Shown piece after piece: positions 34,954 through 43,820 of a stretch of 64,000 nt of DNA. The first letter of the stretch is position 1; every line of letters starts with the position of its first letter. Origin of the DNA: Peptoniphilus ovalis (GTDB lineage: Bacteria > Bacillota > Clostridia > Tissierellales > Peptoniphilaceae). The stretch is from positions 124,001 to 188,000 of the forward strand of contig NZ_JAHLQO010000005.1 of NCBI RefSeq assembly GCF_018919265.1, written 5' to 3'. The position numbers were made by a program, and so were the translations under genes. The notes below the pieces were generated by a model that ran no database searches, was not told the origin of the DNA, and worked only from the letters and a program-made list of their open reading frames with translations.

Positions 34954-36252
34954 ATGTTATCATTGGTAGGCTTTTTGCTAGTATTTGCAATTATAGTTTT
35001 ACTACTTAAGGGCAAGATGAGTCCTATTGTTGTACTTATTTTAATCCCAAGTATTGCTGCTGTACTAGTAGGAACAGATTTAGAGGGATTAAAGGAAATG
35101 ATTGGCGCAGGTATGAAGACCGTGTCCAATAACTCTATACTATTCATATTCTCAATTATATTTTTCTGTGTAATGAGTGATGTTGGTGTATTTGATGTAA
35201 TCGTTGATAAACTTGTTGCAATGGCTGGAAATAATGTTATTTTAATTACTGTTGCTACAGGTATTATTGGAATTATCGCTCACCTTGACGGTGCTACTGC
35301 TACAACAGTACTTATTACAATTCCAACAATGTATCCAATTTACAAGAGAATGGGAATTAGACCACAAGTGCTACTTTGCTTGACAGCATGTGCAATGGGA
35401 GTTATGAACTTACTTCCATGGGGTGGTCCAGTTGCAAGAGCTGCAACAGTTCTTGGAATTGATGCAACAGGACTTTGGTTAAAACTTATCCCAATTCAAG
35501 TTTTTGGTATTGTTTGTACTGTAACACTTGCAGTTATTCTTGGAACAATTGAAAAGAAAAGAGGAGCAGGAACAACTCTTAAAACTTCTTCTGAAGAAGT
35601 AGAAAAGACTAAAGAAGAACTTGATCCAAGATTTCAAAAACTTCTTCCAGTTAACGTAATTTTAACAGTACTTGTAATTGCTGCACTTATGGTTGATGTT
35701 CTTCCATCATACTATATCTTTATGATTGGACTTTCACTTGCACTTTGCATCAACTATCCAACTCTTAAATCACAAAACGAAAAGATTAAAGAGCATGCTG
35801 CTTCTGCACTTACAATTTCTGCTACAATTCTAGCTGCTGGTATCATGGTTGGTATCATGGACGGAACTGGAATGATTGAAGCTATGGCTATTACGCTTAC
35901 AAATATTATTCCTGATTTCTTAGGAAGATTTACTCACTTAATCTTTGGATTCCTTGCACTTCCTATGGGAATGCTTGTAGGAACAGACGCATATTTCTTC
36001 GGACTTATGCCACCAATTATTGAAGTTGGTAAAGCCTTTGGTGTTGAAGGAATTAACACTGCAATGGCAATGTTAATTGGAAAGAACGTATCACTTATGA
36101 TTTCACCACTTGTGCCTGCAACTTACCTTGCACTTGGTCTTGTAGACAACTTAGAACTTAAGGATCACATTAAATTCTCATTTAAATATCTATATCCTGT
36201 GAGTATTCTAATGGTAATTGCTGGACTAGTATTTGGAATTATACATCTATAA
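34954..36252 (+). CDS. CitMHS-family citrate transporter
   Basis: 432 residues from the ATG at 34954, preferred over an in-frame ATG at 34921 because AGGAGG lies 8 bases before it. About 12 membrane helices. AHLDGATATTVLITIPTMYP and MNLLPWGGPVARAATVLG are hallmarks of the CitMHS family, which imports citrate complexed with a divalent metal (Mg or Ca) and protons. Divergent from the LysR gene. A second citrate uptake route beside CitS, with its own terminator. Confidence 0.9.
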   Translation: MLSLVGFLLVFAIIVLLLKGKMSPIVVLILIPSIAAVLVGTDLEGLKEMIGAGMKTVSNNSILFIFSIIFFCVMSDVGVFDVIVDKLVAMAGNNVILITVATGIIGIIAHLDGATATTVLITIPTMYPIYKRMGIRPQVLLCLTACAMGVMNLLPWGGPVARAATVLGIDATGLWLKLIPIQVFGIVCTVTLAVILGTIEKKRGAGTTLKTSSEEVEKTKEELDPRFQKLLPVNVILTVLVIAALMVDVLPSYYIFMIGLSLALCINYPTLKSQNEKIKEHAASALTISATILAAGIMVGIMDGTGMIEAMAITLTNIIPDFLGRFTHLIFGFLALPMGMLVGTDAYFFGLMPPIIEVGKAFGVEGINTAMAMLIGKNVSLMISPLVPATYLALGLVDNLELKDHIKFSFKYLYPVSILMVIAGLVFGIIHL

Positions 36253-36257
36253 AAAAT

Positions 36258-36287
36258 TATCTGCTGATTAAGTCAGCAGATTTTTTT
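36258..36287 (+). terminator. intrinsic terminator of the CitMHS gene
   Basis: TCTGCTGA, loop TTAAG, TCAGCAGA, then T7. Confidence 0.92.
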
Positions 36288-36289
36288 AT

Positions 36290-36316
36290 GAAAAAATCGA
36301 GGCAATTGCCCCGATT
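36290..36316 (-). terminator. intrinsic terminator of icd
   Basis: Read on the minus strand: ATCGGGGCAATTGCCTCGAT followed by TTTTTT. It overlaps the icd stop codon. Confidence 0.8.
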
Positions 36317-37505
36317 AATTTAATCTTTTCTTCAAATATTCATTTACCTTTTCTATAAATTCAAGATAATTAACTTTCGTATAATTTTCTTTATTATAAC
36401 TTTTTATAAGATCTCCTGTTATAAATCCATTCTCTATTGTCTCTCTAACAGCTTGTTTTAATTTCACTCCAAAATCATGTAGCTCTTTATTGCTGTCTAG
36501 TTCTCCTCTTTTTTCAAGTCCTGATGCCCATGTAAATATTAGTGCAACTGAATTTGTAGATGTGATTTCTCCCTTTTGATATCTTCTATAATGTGCAGTT
36601 ACTGTTCCGTGTGCAGCTTCATAAAGATAAGTGCCATTCCCAATTATTGCAGATTCCATCAGTGAAAGTGATCCATATACCGCTGATATTAAGTCACTCA
36701 TTATGTCGCCTTCATAATTTTTAAGTGCCCAAAGTATATTTCCTTCGGATTTCATAATTTGTGCAATGGCATTGTCTACTAAGTAATAATTGTATTCTAT
36801 TCCAAGTTTTTCAAATTCATCTTTGTAATTTTCGTAAGTTTTGTTAAAAATTTCTTTAAATACTGAATCATATCCTGGAACAACTGTATCTTTTGTTGAG
36901 AAAATTAAGTTCATTTTCTTTGAAATTGCATATTCAAAAGATTCCTTTGCAAAATATTTTATTGACTCTACCTTATTATATTGTGTCAAAAATATTGCAT
37001 CATAATCTGGAGAGTATTCATATTTCTCTTTTCCATCTATAGAAACTTTAAGTGTCTCTCCCTTTTTTACATCAAAGGATTTTGAAACATAAATATCTCC
37101 AAAAGAGTGTCTTGCTATTGCAATTGGTTTTTTCCAAGTTGGCACCAAAATGTCTAAACAGCTGAATACAACTGGTTCTCTAAACATCACTCCGTCAAGA
37201 TATGCTCTAATTGTAGCATTTGGAGATGGATAAATTCTCTTTAAATTAAATTCTTCTACTCTATCTTCATTTGCCGTAATTGTGGCACATTTTACTCCAA
37301 CCTTGTGTTTTTCAACTGCCTTTGCAGATTCTAATGTTACTTCATCATCAGTTTCGTTTCTGTTTTCTATGGAAAGGTCGTAATAATCTATATTTAAATC
37401 AATATAAGGTTCTAATAATTTTTCCTTAATGTCCTTCCAAATGACTCTTGTCATTTCATCTCCATCCATCTCAACGATGGGAGTGTTCATTTTTATTTTT
37501 TCCAC
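36315..37505 (-). CDS. icd: NADP-dependent isocitrate dehydrogenase
   Basis: 396 residues, of the homodimeric type shared with eukaryotic NADP enzymes: IVEMDGDEMTRVIW at the start, SPNATIRAYLDGVMFREPVV with the substrate Ser and Arg residues, and AAHGTVTAHYRRYQKG near 300. It makes 2-oxoglutarate from isocitrate, supplying glutamate and NADPH. It lies between a citrate transporter and the citX-citC-citG block, so it can draw on imported citrate. No aconitase gene is in the window. Confidence 0.95.
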   Translation of the reverse strand: MEKIKMNTPIVEMDGDEMTRVIWKDIKEKLLEPYIDLNIDYYDLSIENRNETDDEVTLESAKAVEKHKVGVKCATITANEDRVEEFNLKRIYPSPNATIRAYLDGVMFREPVVFSCLDILVPTWKKPIAIARHSFGDIYVSKSFDVKKGETLKVSIDGKEKYEYSPDYDAIFLTQYNKVESIKYFAKESFEYAISKKMNLIFSTKDTVVPGYDSVFKEIFNKTYENYKDEFEKLGIEYNYYLVDNAIAQIMKSEGNILWALKNYEGDIMSDLISAVYGSLSLMESAIIGNGTYLYEAAHGTVTAHYRRYQKGEITSTNSVALIFTWASGLEKRGELDSNKELHDFGVKLKQAVRETIENGFITGDLIKSYNKENYTKVNYLEFIEKVNEYLKKRLN

Positions 37506-37576
37506 ATTATCACCTCTTTATAATCATAACAAAGATTTTAAGTAATAATGTATATCAATTTTGTATAAAGATATAA

Positions 37577-38107
37577 TTATTTCCTATGGCAATTTAATTG
37601 ATTTCTCACAAATTCTTCAAGTTCTTCTGGACTATGGGTTTCATCTTTTATGCAGGCTCTTGCTTTTTTATCACAGATAAAACACTTTCTCTCGCCTAGC
37701 CCTAGATTAGATCTTGAAATTTGTTTGAAATCTTCATTGTATATATCGATATCAAGTATTCTATTTATCTTTTCAGATTCTTCGTATTTTACCATTAATT
37801 TTTTCACAAAATTTGCATCGCAATTAAATTGACAAATGTATTCCATTCCAGTTTCTATATTTTTATAACTTTCTTCTATTATTTGTATTTTATTTTCTTC
37901 TAAAATTTTTTTAATCTTTTCTATATTATATAGATGAAAATCCACTGCATCATTGAAGTTTTTTTCCTCACCAGGAATATTTAGCATAAATGAAAGAACT
38001 GGAAGATGATTTTTCTCGATTAGTTTTTTAATCTTATAAAATCTTCTTTCCTTTGCATCTAGCATTTTCATCATGCGTTTTTCTTGCTCTTTACTAAAAT
38101 CTCTCAT
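37577..38107 (-). CDS. citX: holo-citrate lyase synthase (CitX)
   Basis: 176 residues. It transfers the phosphoribosyl-dephospho-CoA group to CitD. The family pattern is visible: LDAKERRFYKIKKLIEKN, PVLSFMLNIPGEEKN and, near the end, ISRSNLGLGERKCFICDKKARAC, seen here as LGLGERKCFICDKKA. Length is normal. It overlaps citC by 14 bases and ends the citG-citC-citX set. Confidence 0.93.
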   Translation of the reverse strand: MRDFSKEQEKRMMKMLDAKERRFYKIKKLIEKNHLPVLSFMLNIPGEEKNFNDAVDFHLYNIEKIKKILEENKIQIIEESYKNIETGMEYICQFNCDANFVKKLMVKYEESEKINRILDIDIYNEDFKQISRSNLGLGERKCFICDKKARACIKDETHSPEELEEFVRNQLNCHRK

Positions 38108-39086
38108 TTATAATCTTTTTTCCTTCTTCAGATTTAAGTGCCTTTATTGTAGCTTCAGGCAGGTATTTAAAAGCTTCTTCAACTTTACCTTCTGCAATTA
38201 ATGCTCTAACTCTTGATGCTGATATAACTTCTCCGTCGCTTTCAATTCTTGGAATTTCAATCAATTCTACTCCATATTGAGGTAAAATTTTCTTCATAGT
38301 TTCGTTGTAATTTTTTGTGACAACATCTTTTATTTCAGTTCCAACAAATCTCTTTTTAATATTTAAAGCCTTAGCAAAATATCTTCCAAAGATTTTTGTG
38401 TCAAGTTCAGAATATGCCTTAAGGATAGTTTTTTCATCTTTATAAAAATATGTTGGGAAAGTATTTTTAGAAATTATATAGTCATTTCCTCTGTGAAATA
38501 CAACATCATCAAATCTTGAAAGTTCCTCTTTTACAATTTTGTATCTAAATTCAAAGGGAAACTTAGAGCCATCCTCTTCAACCATAAATACATGAAGAAG
38601 TTTTGAATTTTCACGAGCCTTTTCAATTAAATATAAATGACCCTTAGTCATTGGATTAGCATTTAGAACTATTGCACCCGATTCTCTATCATCTTTAATT
38701 TCTTCTAAGATTTTATAAAGCTCTTCAATTCTATTGTCAAGAAGTGCCACATCTTCAGTTTGTTCAACAAGTGAAAATCCAAAATCAGAGAAAATTTTTA
38801 TATTTCCAGGCTTTGTAAAGATAAATAGATGATTGTTTCCTCTATTGTATTGGTATTCAAGAAGCATTGTGATAATTGTATTTGTAATTCCCATGCCTTG
38901 GTAAGTTCCATCAATGGCAAAGCACTTCAGTACTCTTCCTGCTGCAGATCCAGTTCCTATTATCTTATCTCCATCTCTTGCAACAATTGTATATTCAATG
39001 TCTTTTTCGTAATTAATATCGAAGTCTTTTAAGAATTTTTGAACTTCCTTTTTTTCAAAATTCATAAGTTCGCTATAATTTATCAT
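38094..39086 (-). CDS. citC: citrate lyase ligase (acetate:SH-citrate lyase ligase)
   Basis: 330 residues. It acetylates the citrate lyase carrier protein using ATP and acetate. An N-terminal acetyltransferase-like domain (about 1-115, with FAIDGTYQGMGITNTII) precedes the nucleotidyltransferase domain with NPMTKGHLYLIEKA, an HxGH-type site reading KGHLYL, and ISASRVRALIAEG, the second conserved motif. Overlaps citG and citX by 14 bases each. Confidence 0.95.
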   Translation of the reverse strand: MINYSELMNFEKKEVQKFLKDFDINYEKDIEYTIVARDGDKIIGTGSAAGRVLKCFAIDGTYQGMGITNTIITMLLEYQYNRGNNHLFIFTKPGNIKIFSDFGFSLVEQTEDVALLDNRIEELYKILEEIKDDRESGAIVLNANPMTKGHLYLIEKARENSKLLHVFMVEEDGSKFPFEFRYKIVKEELSRFDDVVFHRGNDYIISKNTFPTYFYKDEKTILKAYSELDTKIFGRYFAKALNIKKRFVGTEIKDVVTKNYNETMKKILPQYGVELIEIPRIESDGEVISASRVRALIAEGKVEEAFKYLPEATIKALKSEEGKKIINERF

Positions 39087-39903
39087 AATTTTCCCCCAAT
39101 AAATAAAAATACAAAGTCAAAATCAAAAAGTCAGCACATCCGCCTGGGCTTAGATTTCTCCTAATAAATTCATTGTTAATCTCGTTTATTTTAATCATGC
39201 CCTCACTTGTTTTATAAAGCTCATTATGAAGAACATAATCTGCACTCCTTTTTAAAAACTCAAGACCTTCAAGTCCACCTCTTTTTATAATATTTGAATC
39301 TTCAATAAAACTCATAAAATAAAAAAGAGTTCCTGTAAGAGCATAGTCAAATTTTATTTCTCTATTCTTTTCTCTTAAAAATCGAAGACCTAGTAAAGCT
39401 TTTGAAAATCCATCTTCAGCTTCTTCACGAATTCCCTTAACTCCGTATTTTTTGTAATTTTTCTCGCCATGAGTAATTGCCTTAGAAGTGTCGAGTTCTG
39501 AAGTTATTCCTTTATTTAAATAAGCTACCCTTTTAATTACCTTTTCAAAAGAGAAATTTTCTCCTCTAAGTTCAATTGCCGTTGCATAAACCATTAGTCC
39601 AAGTGAGAAAATTATTCCCTTGTGAGTGTTTACTTCTCCAGTTGCCTCAAGCATTTTATCTTCATAAATTATTCCAAACTTTCTAAGTTCTATAAAATCT
39701 TCGCCATCTGAAACTTCACCAAGTTCAAAGGCAATTTTAAAATAATCATGTAGTGCAATTGAAGACTTTATAAAATCTATGTAGTCCATGTCATCATGTG
39801 AGCCTGGATTTAATAAATTCACAAGACCAGGTTTTGGACTAAGTGAAACTTCATATAAAAGAGCAAAGGTCGCAATCCTTGCAATATTTTTCGAATCTAT
39901 CAT
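39073..39903 (-). CDS. citG: triphosphoribosyl-dephospho-CoA synthase
   Basis: 276 residues from the ATG at 39903, which has GGAGGG upstream; an in-frame start at 39969 would add 22 residues not seen in the family. It makes the prosthetic-group precursor from ATP and dephospho-CoA. SLSPKPGLVNLLNPGSHDDMDY is the conserved N-terminal motif (seen as SPKPGLVNLLNPGSHDDM) and LSPGGCADFLILTLYF closes the protein. A terminator-like hairpin sits 18 bases before its ribosome site. Confidence 0.94.
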   Translation of the reverse strand: MIDSKNIARIATFALLYEVSLSPKPGLVNLLNPGSHDDMDYIDFIKSSIALHDYFKIAFELGEVSDGEDFIELRKFGIIYEDKMLEATGEVNTHKGIIFSLGLMVYATAIELRGENFSFEKVIKRVAYLNKGITSELDTSKAITHGEKNYKKYGVKGIREEAEDGFSKALLGLRFLREKNREIKFDYALTGTLFYFMSFIEDSNIIKRGGLEGLEFLKRSADYVLHNELYKTSEGMIKINEINNEFIRRNLSPGGCADFLILTLYFYLLGENYDKL

Positions 39904-39930
39904 AATCCCTCCAACTTCATTATAATAAAT

Positions 39931-39964
39931 AAAAAAAAATCTATCCATAAATTTAGATAGATTT
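39931..39964 (-). terminator. terminator or attenuator just before citG
   Basis: Read on the minus strand: AAATCTATC, a 10-base loop, GATAGATTT, then a run of T. It is upstream of citG and after the hsp20 terminator. It could be a backup stop for hsp20 or an attenuator in the citG leader. Confidence 0.65.
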
Positions 39965-39991
39965 GCCATTCTTTTATGTAATAAGATAATA

Positions 39992-40013
39992 GAAAAGCCG
40001 GGAATGACCCGGC
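39992..40013 (-). terminator. intrinsic terminator of hsp20
   Basis: Read on the minus strand: GCCGGG, loop TCATT, CCCGGC, then TTTTCT. It is 12 bases after the stop. Confidence 0.85.
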
Positions 40014-40024
40014 ATCTATATCAA

Positions 40025-40468
40025 TTATTCTATTTCTATTTTTTTGTTTTTCTTTTCATCAACTTTCTTAGGAACAGTGATTTCAAGAATGCCGCCATCA
40101 AGTTTAGCAGACATATTATCTTCGTCAATATCCTTAAAGAACATCCTTCTTACCATCTTAGAAGATTTTCTTTCTCTGTGAATATAATTTTTTTCTTTGT
40201 CATCTTCGTTTACTTCTTCATTTTTTTCAGCTGAAATTGTAAGTCTTCCATCTTCGAAGTCTACATCAATTTCATCTTTTGAATAACCAGGAAGCTCTGC
40301 TTCGATTTTATAAGCATTTTCATCATCAATAACATCAACTTTAAAAGAAGCTGATCTCATTGCCCTTTGTGGTGTGAATCCATCATTAAAGAAAGAATCA
40401 ATCATGTCATAGAAATCGTCAAATCTTCCATCTCTTAATAAATTACTTTCATATGGTCTGATACTCAT
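40025..40468 (-). CDS. hsp20: Hsp20 small heat-shock protein
   Basis: 147 residues. The alpha-crystallin domain runs from about residue 38 (VDVIDDENAYKIEAELPGYSKDEIDV) to 135, and the C-terminal anchoring motif I-x-V/I occurs in GILEITVPKK. It acts as an ATP-independent holdase. GGGG before the ATG. Upstream is a full sigma-A-type promoter overlapped by two CtsR-type boxes, so heat-shock control by CtsR is likely, though ctsR itself is not in this window. Confidence 0.95.
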   Translation of the reverse strand: MSIRPYESNLLRDGRFDDFYDMIDSFFNDGFTPQRAMRSASFKVDVIDDENAYKIEAELPGYSKDEIDVDFEDGRLTISAEKNEEVNEDDKEKNYIHRERKSSKMVRRMFFKDIDEDNMSAKLDGGILEITVPKKVDEKKNKKIEIE

Positions 40469-40544
40469 TATAAAACTCCCCTTTTTCTTAAAATATCTAT
40501 ATTAAAATTAGCAGCCATTAGTTCTCTCTGCTAACTGTAATTAT

Positions 40545-40573
40545 ATTATAGGTCATAGGTCAAAGAATGTCAA
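40545..40573 (-). promoter_or_regulatory. sigma-A-type promoter of hsp20
   Basis: Read on the minus strand: TTGACA (40573-40568), 17 bases, TATAAT (40550-40545). Both hexamers are perfect. The -35 hexamer lies inside one CtsR-type box. Confidence 0.88.
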
Positions 40574-40574
40574 G
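40558..40574. promoter_or_regulatory. CtsR-type operator 1
   Basis: GGTCAAAGAATGTCAAG fits the direct heptamer repeat RGTCAAA-NAN-RGTCAAA with two changes in the second heptamer. Overlaps the hsp20 -35 region. Confidence 0.7.
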
Positions 40575-40580
40575 GATATT

Positions 40581-40597
40581 TTTGACCTTTTTTGACT
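40581..40597. promoter_or_regulatory. CtsR-type operator 2
   Basis: Minus strand AGTCAAAAAAGGTCAAA is a perfect match to RGTCAAA-NAN-RGTCAAA, placed just upstream of the hsp20 promoter. The rest of 40598-40786 is AT-rich gltS leader with nothing else evident. Confidence 0.8.
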
Positions 40598-40786
40598 TTT
40601 TTTGAATAATTTATAAAAATAATATCGGCAATATCAAATTAATTTCTAAGATTTTACTAATTTTTGTAAATTATTTTGTTGACCAGCTAAATTTAAAATG
40701 TTAAAATCACCTCATTACAATAATATATTTAAATATTGGATAAATTTAATACAATTATTGTTTTAATTACTTAATGGAGGACTAAT

Positions 40787-41968
40787 ATGGTTTTTGAATT
40801 TGATTTACTCGCAACTACAGCCATTGGATGTGCAGTTGCATTATTTGGTCAAAAAATAGTAAAAAGTAGCAAAAAGCTACAGGAATGGGCAATCCCTGCA
40901 CCAGTTGTGGGAGGTTTAATTGTTGCAATTTTATTTTCAATTCTCCGTGGTGCAGAAATTGTAGATGTTAAATGGGACAAAACTTTATCATCATTTTTGA
41001 TGAATGTATTCTTCACTTGTGTTGGATTTGGATTTTCACTTAAAATTTTAAAAATGGGTTCTCACTATGTTTGGCCAATCTTTTGGACTATTACACTTGG
41101 TGTAATATTACAAGGTAGCGTTGGAATTATAATCGCAAAAATTTTCGGACTTCACGAACTTATTGGTGTCAATGCAACAACTGGTGCCAATGCAGGTGGT
41201 CCGGGAACAGCCGCAGCCTTTGGTGAAATGTATGAAGCTCTTGGTGCCACAGGCTCTCTTGAAGCAGGAGTTGCCGCAGCTACAATTGGACTTGCACTGG
41301 GTTCACTTTCAGGTGGTCCTGTTTCTGCAATGCTTATAAAAAGATTTAATCTTAAATCTGATCCAAAAGACTTAGAGCTTAAAAGCACTGAACATGATGA
41401 TGCTAAACTAGACATTCCAAGATTATTTAGAATGGTGAGTATGATTTTAATTATTGGGGCACTTGGTATTCCAATTCAATGGGTATTAAATAAGATTTCA
41501 GTAATTGAAATGCCTTACTTTATAGGAATGTTATTTGCAGGAGCAATTTGTAGAAACATTGTTGAAGCAGCAAATATAGATTATTACGAACCTGAAATTC
41601 ACACTATTGAATCAATTAGTTTAAGCATCTTCCTTGCAATTACAGTAATGACAATGGACTTAACACAAATACTTCACATGCTTGGACCTATTGCTGTAAT
41701 GGTTGTATGTAGCTTTGGTATTACAATTCTATTTGCTTACTTTGTAGTATTTAGAGCTTATGGAAAAGACTATGCAGCAGCAGTAATGACAACTGGTTTT
41801 ATTGGAACAATGATGGGTTCCGGTACAAATGCCATAGCCAATGAACAATCACTAATGGACACTTACGGATACTCTCACCTAGCTTGGGTGCTATTCCCTG
41901 CAATCTCAGTACTTGCAGTAGATATATCAAATCCACTTTATATGTCTTTAGTGTCAGGATTATTTTAA
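40787..41968 (+). CDS. gltS: sodium:glutamate symporter (GltS family)
   Basis: 393 residues, about 11 helices. GANAGGPGTAAAFGEMYEALG and MGSGTNAIANEQSLMDTYG are the two re-entrant GGxG-like loops of the ESS/GltS family; PAPVVGGLIVAIL is an early signature. It imports glutamate with Na+. GGAGG precedes the ATG. Glutamate uptake fits an amino-acid fermenter and links with icd. Its terminator follows. Confidence 0.92.
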   Translation: MVFEFDLLATTAIGCAVALFGQKIVKSSKKLQEWAIPAPVVGGLIVAILFSILRGAEIVDVKWDKTLSSFLMNVFFTCVGFGFSLKILKMGSHYVWPIFWTITLGVILQGSVGIIIAKIFGLHELIGVNATTGANAGGPGTAAAFGEMYEALGATGSLEAGVAAATIGLALGSLSGGPVSAMLIKRFNLKSDPKDLELKSTEHDDAKLDIPRLFRMVSMILIIGALGIPIQWVLNKISVIEMPYFIGMLFAGAICRNIVEAANIDYYEPEIHTIESISLSIFLAITVMTMDLTQILHMLGPIAVMVVCSFGITILFAYFVVFRAYGKDYAAAVMTTGFIGTMMGSGTNAIANEQSLMDTYGYSHLAWVLFPAISVLAVDISNPLYMSLVSGLF

Positions 41969-42082
41969 TAAATTTTGTAAATTTTTATTTGGAATTTTAG
42001 AGAATATTAAATTTGTTTTTCATTAAACCCTATATATAAGAGCAAATATTGTTTTAAAATTCCATTATCATAATAAAAATTT

Positions 42083-42120
42083 GATCACCCTCCTTGGTAA
42101 ACCAAGGAAGGTGATTTTTT
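42083..42120 (+). terminator. intrinsic terminator of gltS
   Basis: ATCACCCTCCTTGG, loop TAAA, CCAAGGAAGGTGAT, then T6. Confidence 0.9.
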
Positions 42121-42206
42121 TCTTATTACTTTTCATTGGAATAAGTTTTTATTTGGTGTTTTTACTAAGCCAGCAGAAAACCAGTTAGATCAATTTTGCA
42201 AAATAA

Positions 42207-42237
42207 AAAAGTAGATGCAAAACACCTACTTTTAAAA
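42207..42237 (-). terminator. intrinsic terminator of the hutD-like gene
   Basis: Read on the minus strand: AAAAGTAGGTGTTTTGCATCTACTTTTTT, a stem of eight pairs with T6 after it (the stem arms are AAAAGTAG and CTACTTTT). Confidence 0.8.
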
Positions 42238-42759
42238 TTAAAATTCAGCTATAATTATTTTTCCATTCCCAATAATTTCAACTTCTTCATTTTCTAAATA
42301 AACTGCAGAAAATTCTTCAAATTTTTCTCCATTTGCTTTAAGTCTATTATCGTAGTTAAAAATTATTGCCTTGTCATGGACTTTATATTTAAAATCATTT
42401 ATATTTAGAGAGTACATCTTTGCATGGACTCCTTTTTTTATTATTAGATTAAAATCTCTCACATCTCCAGAGGATTTTGTCTGTGCATCTCCATCGAAAA
42501 ATAGTACTTCATAAGGGTTTAGTTCATACTCTTCTCCCCTTGTCTTTATATTCATCACATTGTCAATTGGTGTGATGTATCTATAAAATCCATTGTATGG
42601 AGTGTATGTTGATTCTTCTAATTCACAAGTTGCCGTTGAAATTCTAAGGTCAAAGTTTTTCTCTGAAACACTTGCTTCTTCCGGATAGATGAAAACTTCT
42701 GTTGTCACTCCGCCAGACCATTTTGAGTCTTTAAATTCATCTCTTTTTATAAATTTCAT
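42238..42759 (-). CDS. HutD/Ves family cupin-like protein
   Basis: 173 residues. WSGGVTTEVFIYPEEAS at the N terminus, then FDLRISTATCELEESTYTPYNGFYRYITPID, and LNPYEVLFFDGD are characteristic of the HutD family (seen here as KWSGGVTTEVFIYP and LFFDGD). HutD occurs with histidine utilisation genes in other bacteria, with a proposed regulatory or protective role; there are no hut genes here. It lies 1 base after fni on the same strand. Confidence 0.85.
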   Translation of the reverse strand: MKFIKRDEFKDSKWSGGVTTEVFIYPEEASVSEKNFDLRISTATCELEESTYTPYNGFYRYITPIDNVMNIKTRGEEYELNPYEVLFFDGDAQTKSSGDVRDFNLIIKKGVHAKMYSLNINDFKYKVHDKAIIFNYDNRLKANGEKFEEFSAVYLENEEVEIIGNGKIIIAEF

Positions 42760-42760
42760 T

Positions 42761-43777
42761 TCAGTCCTCCAAGAGATCTTTTAATTTTCCTGTTACTTTG
42801 TAATCTACTTTTTGAAGCTCTTCTATATTTGTAGCTCCATTAAGCATCATAAGCATCTTAGTCTTATAGATTAAGCCTTCAATGTATTTTAAAGTGTATT
42901 CATATCCACCTCTAACAAGGAAAGACAAGATTTCTCCACTTATGCCAACCATTGAAGCTCCTATTACTAAACTTTTTACAATATCAAGAGAAGTCTTAAC
43001 TCCGCCTGATGATATTATATTTAAATCAGCAAGGTCTAATTTTTTTGCTTCGATAACTGCAAGAGCTGTTGGAATTCCCCATGAGAATATATCTGAAAAA
43101 TCATTATTTGCATCTCTTAGGTTTTCAATTTCTAAAAAGTTTGTGCCGCCATGCCCTGATACGTCAATATTTCTAACTCCAAGGTCATAAAGCCTTTTTA
43201 CATTTTTCTTAGAAATTCCATGTCCAACTTCTTTTATTATCACTGGCACTTCTGATGCCCTTACAATTTCTTCTATATTATTCAAAATCCCCTTAAAATT
43301 TCTTTCCCCTTCAGCTTGAGCAAGTTCATGCCCTGGATTTAAGTGAATTTGAATTGCATCTGCTGATATTAAATCCACTGCTTTTTTTGCATCTTCTGCG
43401 TTTGAAAATCCGCTTAAGTTTGAAATTACAATTCCATCTTTTATGACTTTTCTAACAATTTCAAAGGAAGTTTTTGAATCTTCGTCTTCAAGGGCAATTG
43501 TTTGAGATCCAACTGCCATAGGAATGTTAAAATGATTGGCAATTTCTGCCAAGCCTTTATTTATATCTTCGGAAAGACTACTTCCCCCTGTCATTGCGTT
43601 AATCATAAGTGGAAATTCCACTTTTTTATTTAAAAATTCAACACTTGTGTCAATTTCCGAAAAATCAATTTCTGGAAGAGAATCATTATATAAAAAGATA
43701 TTTGAAAATAGAGCATTGCCTTCATATGTGCTTTTTAGAAAATTTTCTATATGCTCTGTCTTTCTATACTTTCTCAT
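42761..43777 (-). CDS. fni: type 2 isopentenyl-diphosphate delta-isomerase
   Basis: 338 residues. FMN-dependent isomerase of IPP and DMAPP. The family landmarks PLMINAMTGGSSLSEDINKGLAEIA (near 55), VSGHGGTNF and SSGGVKTSLDI plus IGASMVGISGEIL, which bind flavin and phosphate, are visible. It complements the MEP pathway represented by ispE at 58789. Last of a run following glmR, after a 43-base gap. Confidence 0.95.
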   Translation of the reverse strand: MRKYRKTEHIENFLKSTYEGNALFSNIFLYNDSLPEIDFSEIDTSVEFLNKKVEFPLMINAMTGGSSLSEDINKGLAEIANHFNIPMAVGSQTIALEDEDSKTSFEIVRKVIKDGIVISNLSGFSNAEDAKKAVDLISADAIQIHLNPGHELAQAEGERNFKGILNNIEEIVRASEVPVIIKEVGHGISKKNVKRLYDLGVRNIDVSGHGGTNFLEIENLRDANNDFSDIFSWGIPTALAVIEAKKLDLADLNIISSGGVKTSLDIVKSLVIGASMVGISGEILSFLVRGGYEYTLKYIEGLIYKTKMLMMLNGATNIEELQKVDYKVTGKLKDLLED

Positions 43778-43820
43778 TTAATCCGCTCCTAACTTTCTAA
43801 AATCAAATAAATAATATCAT

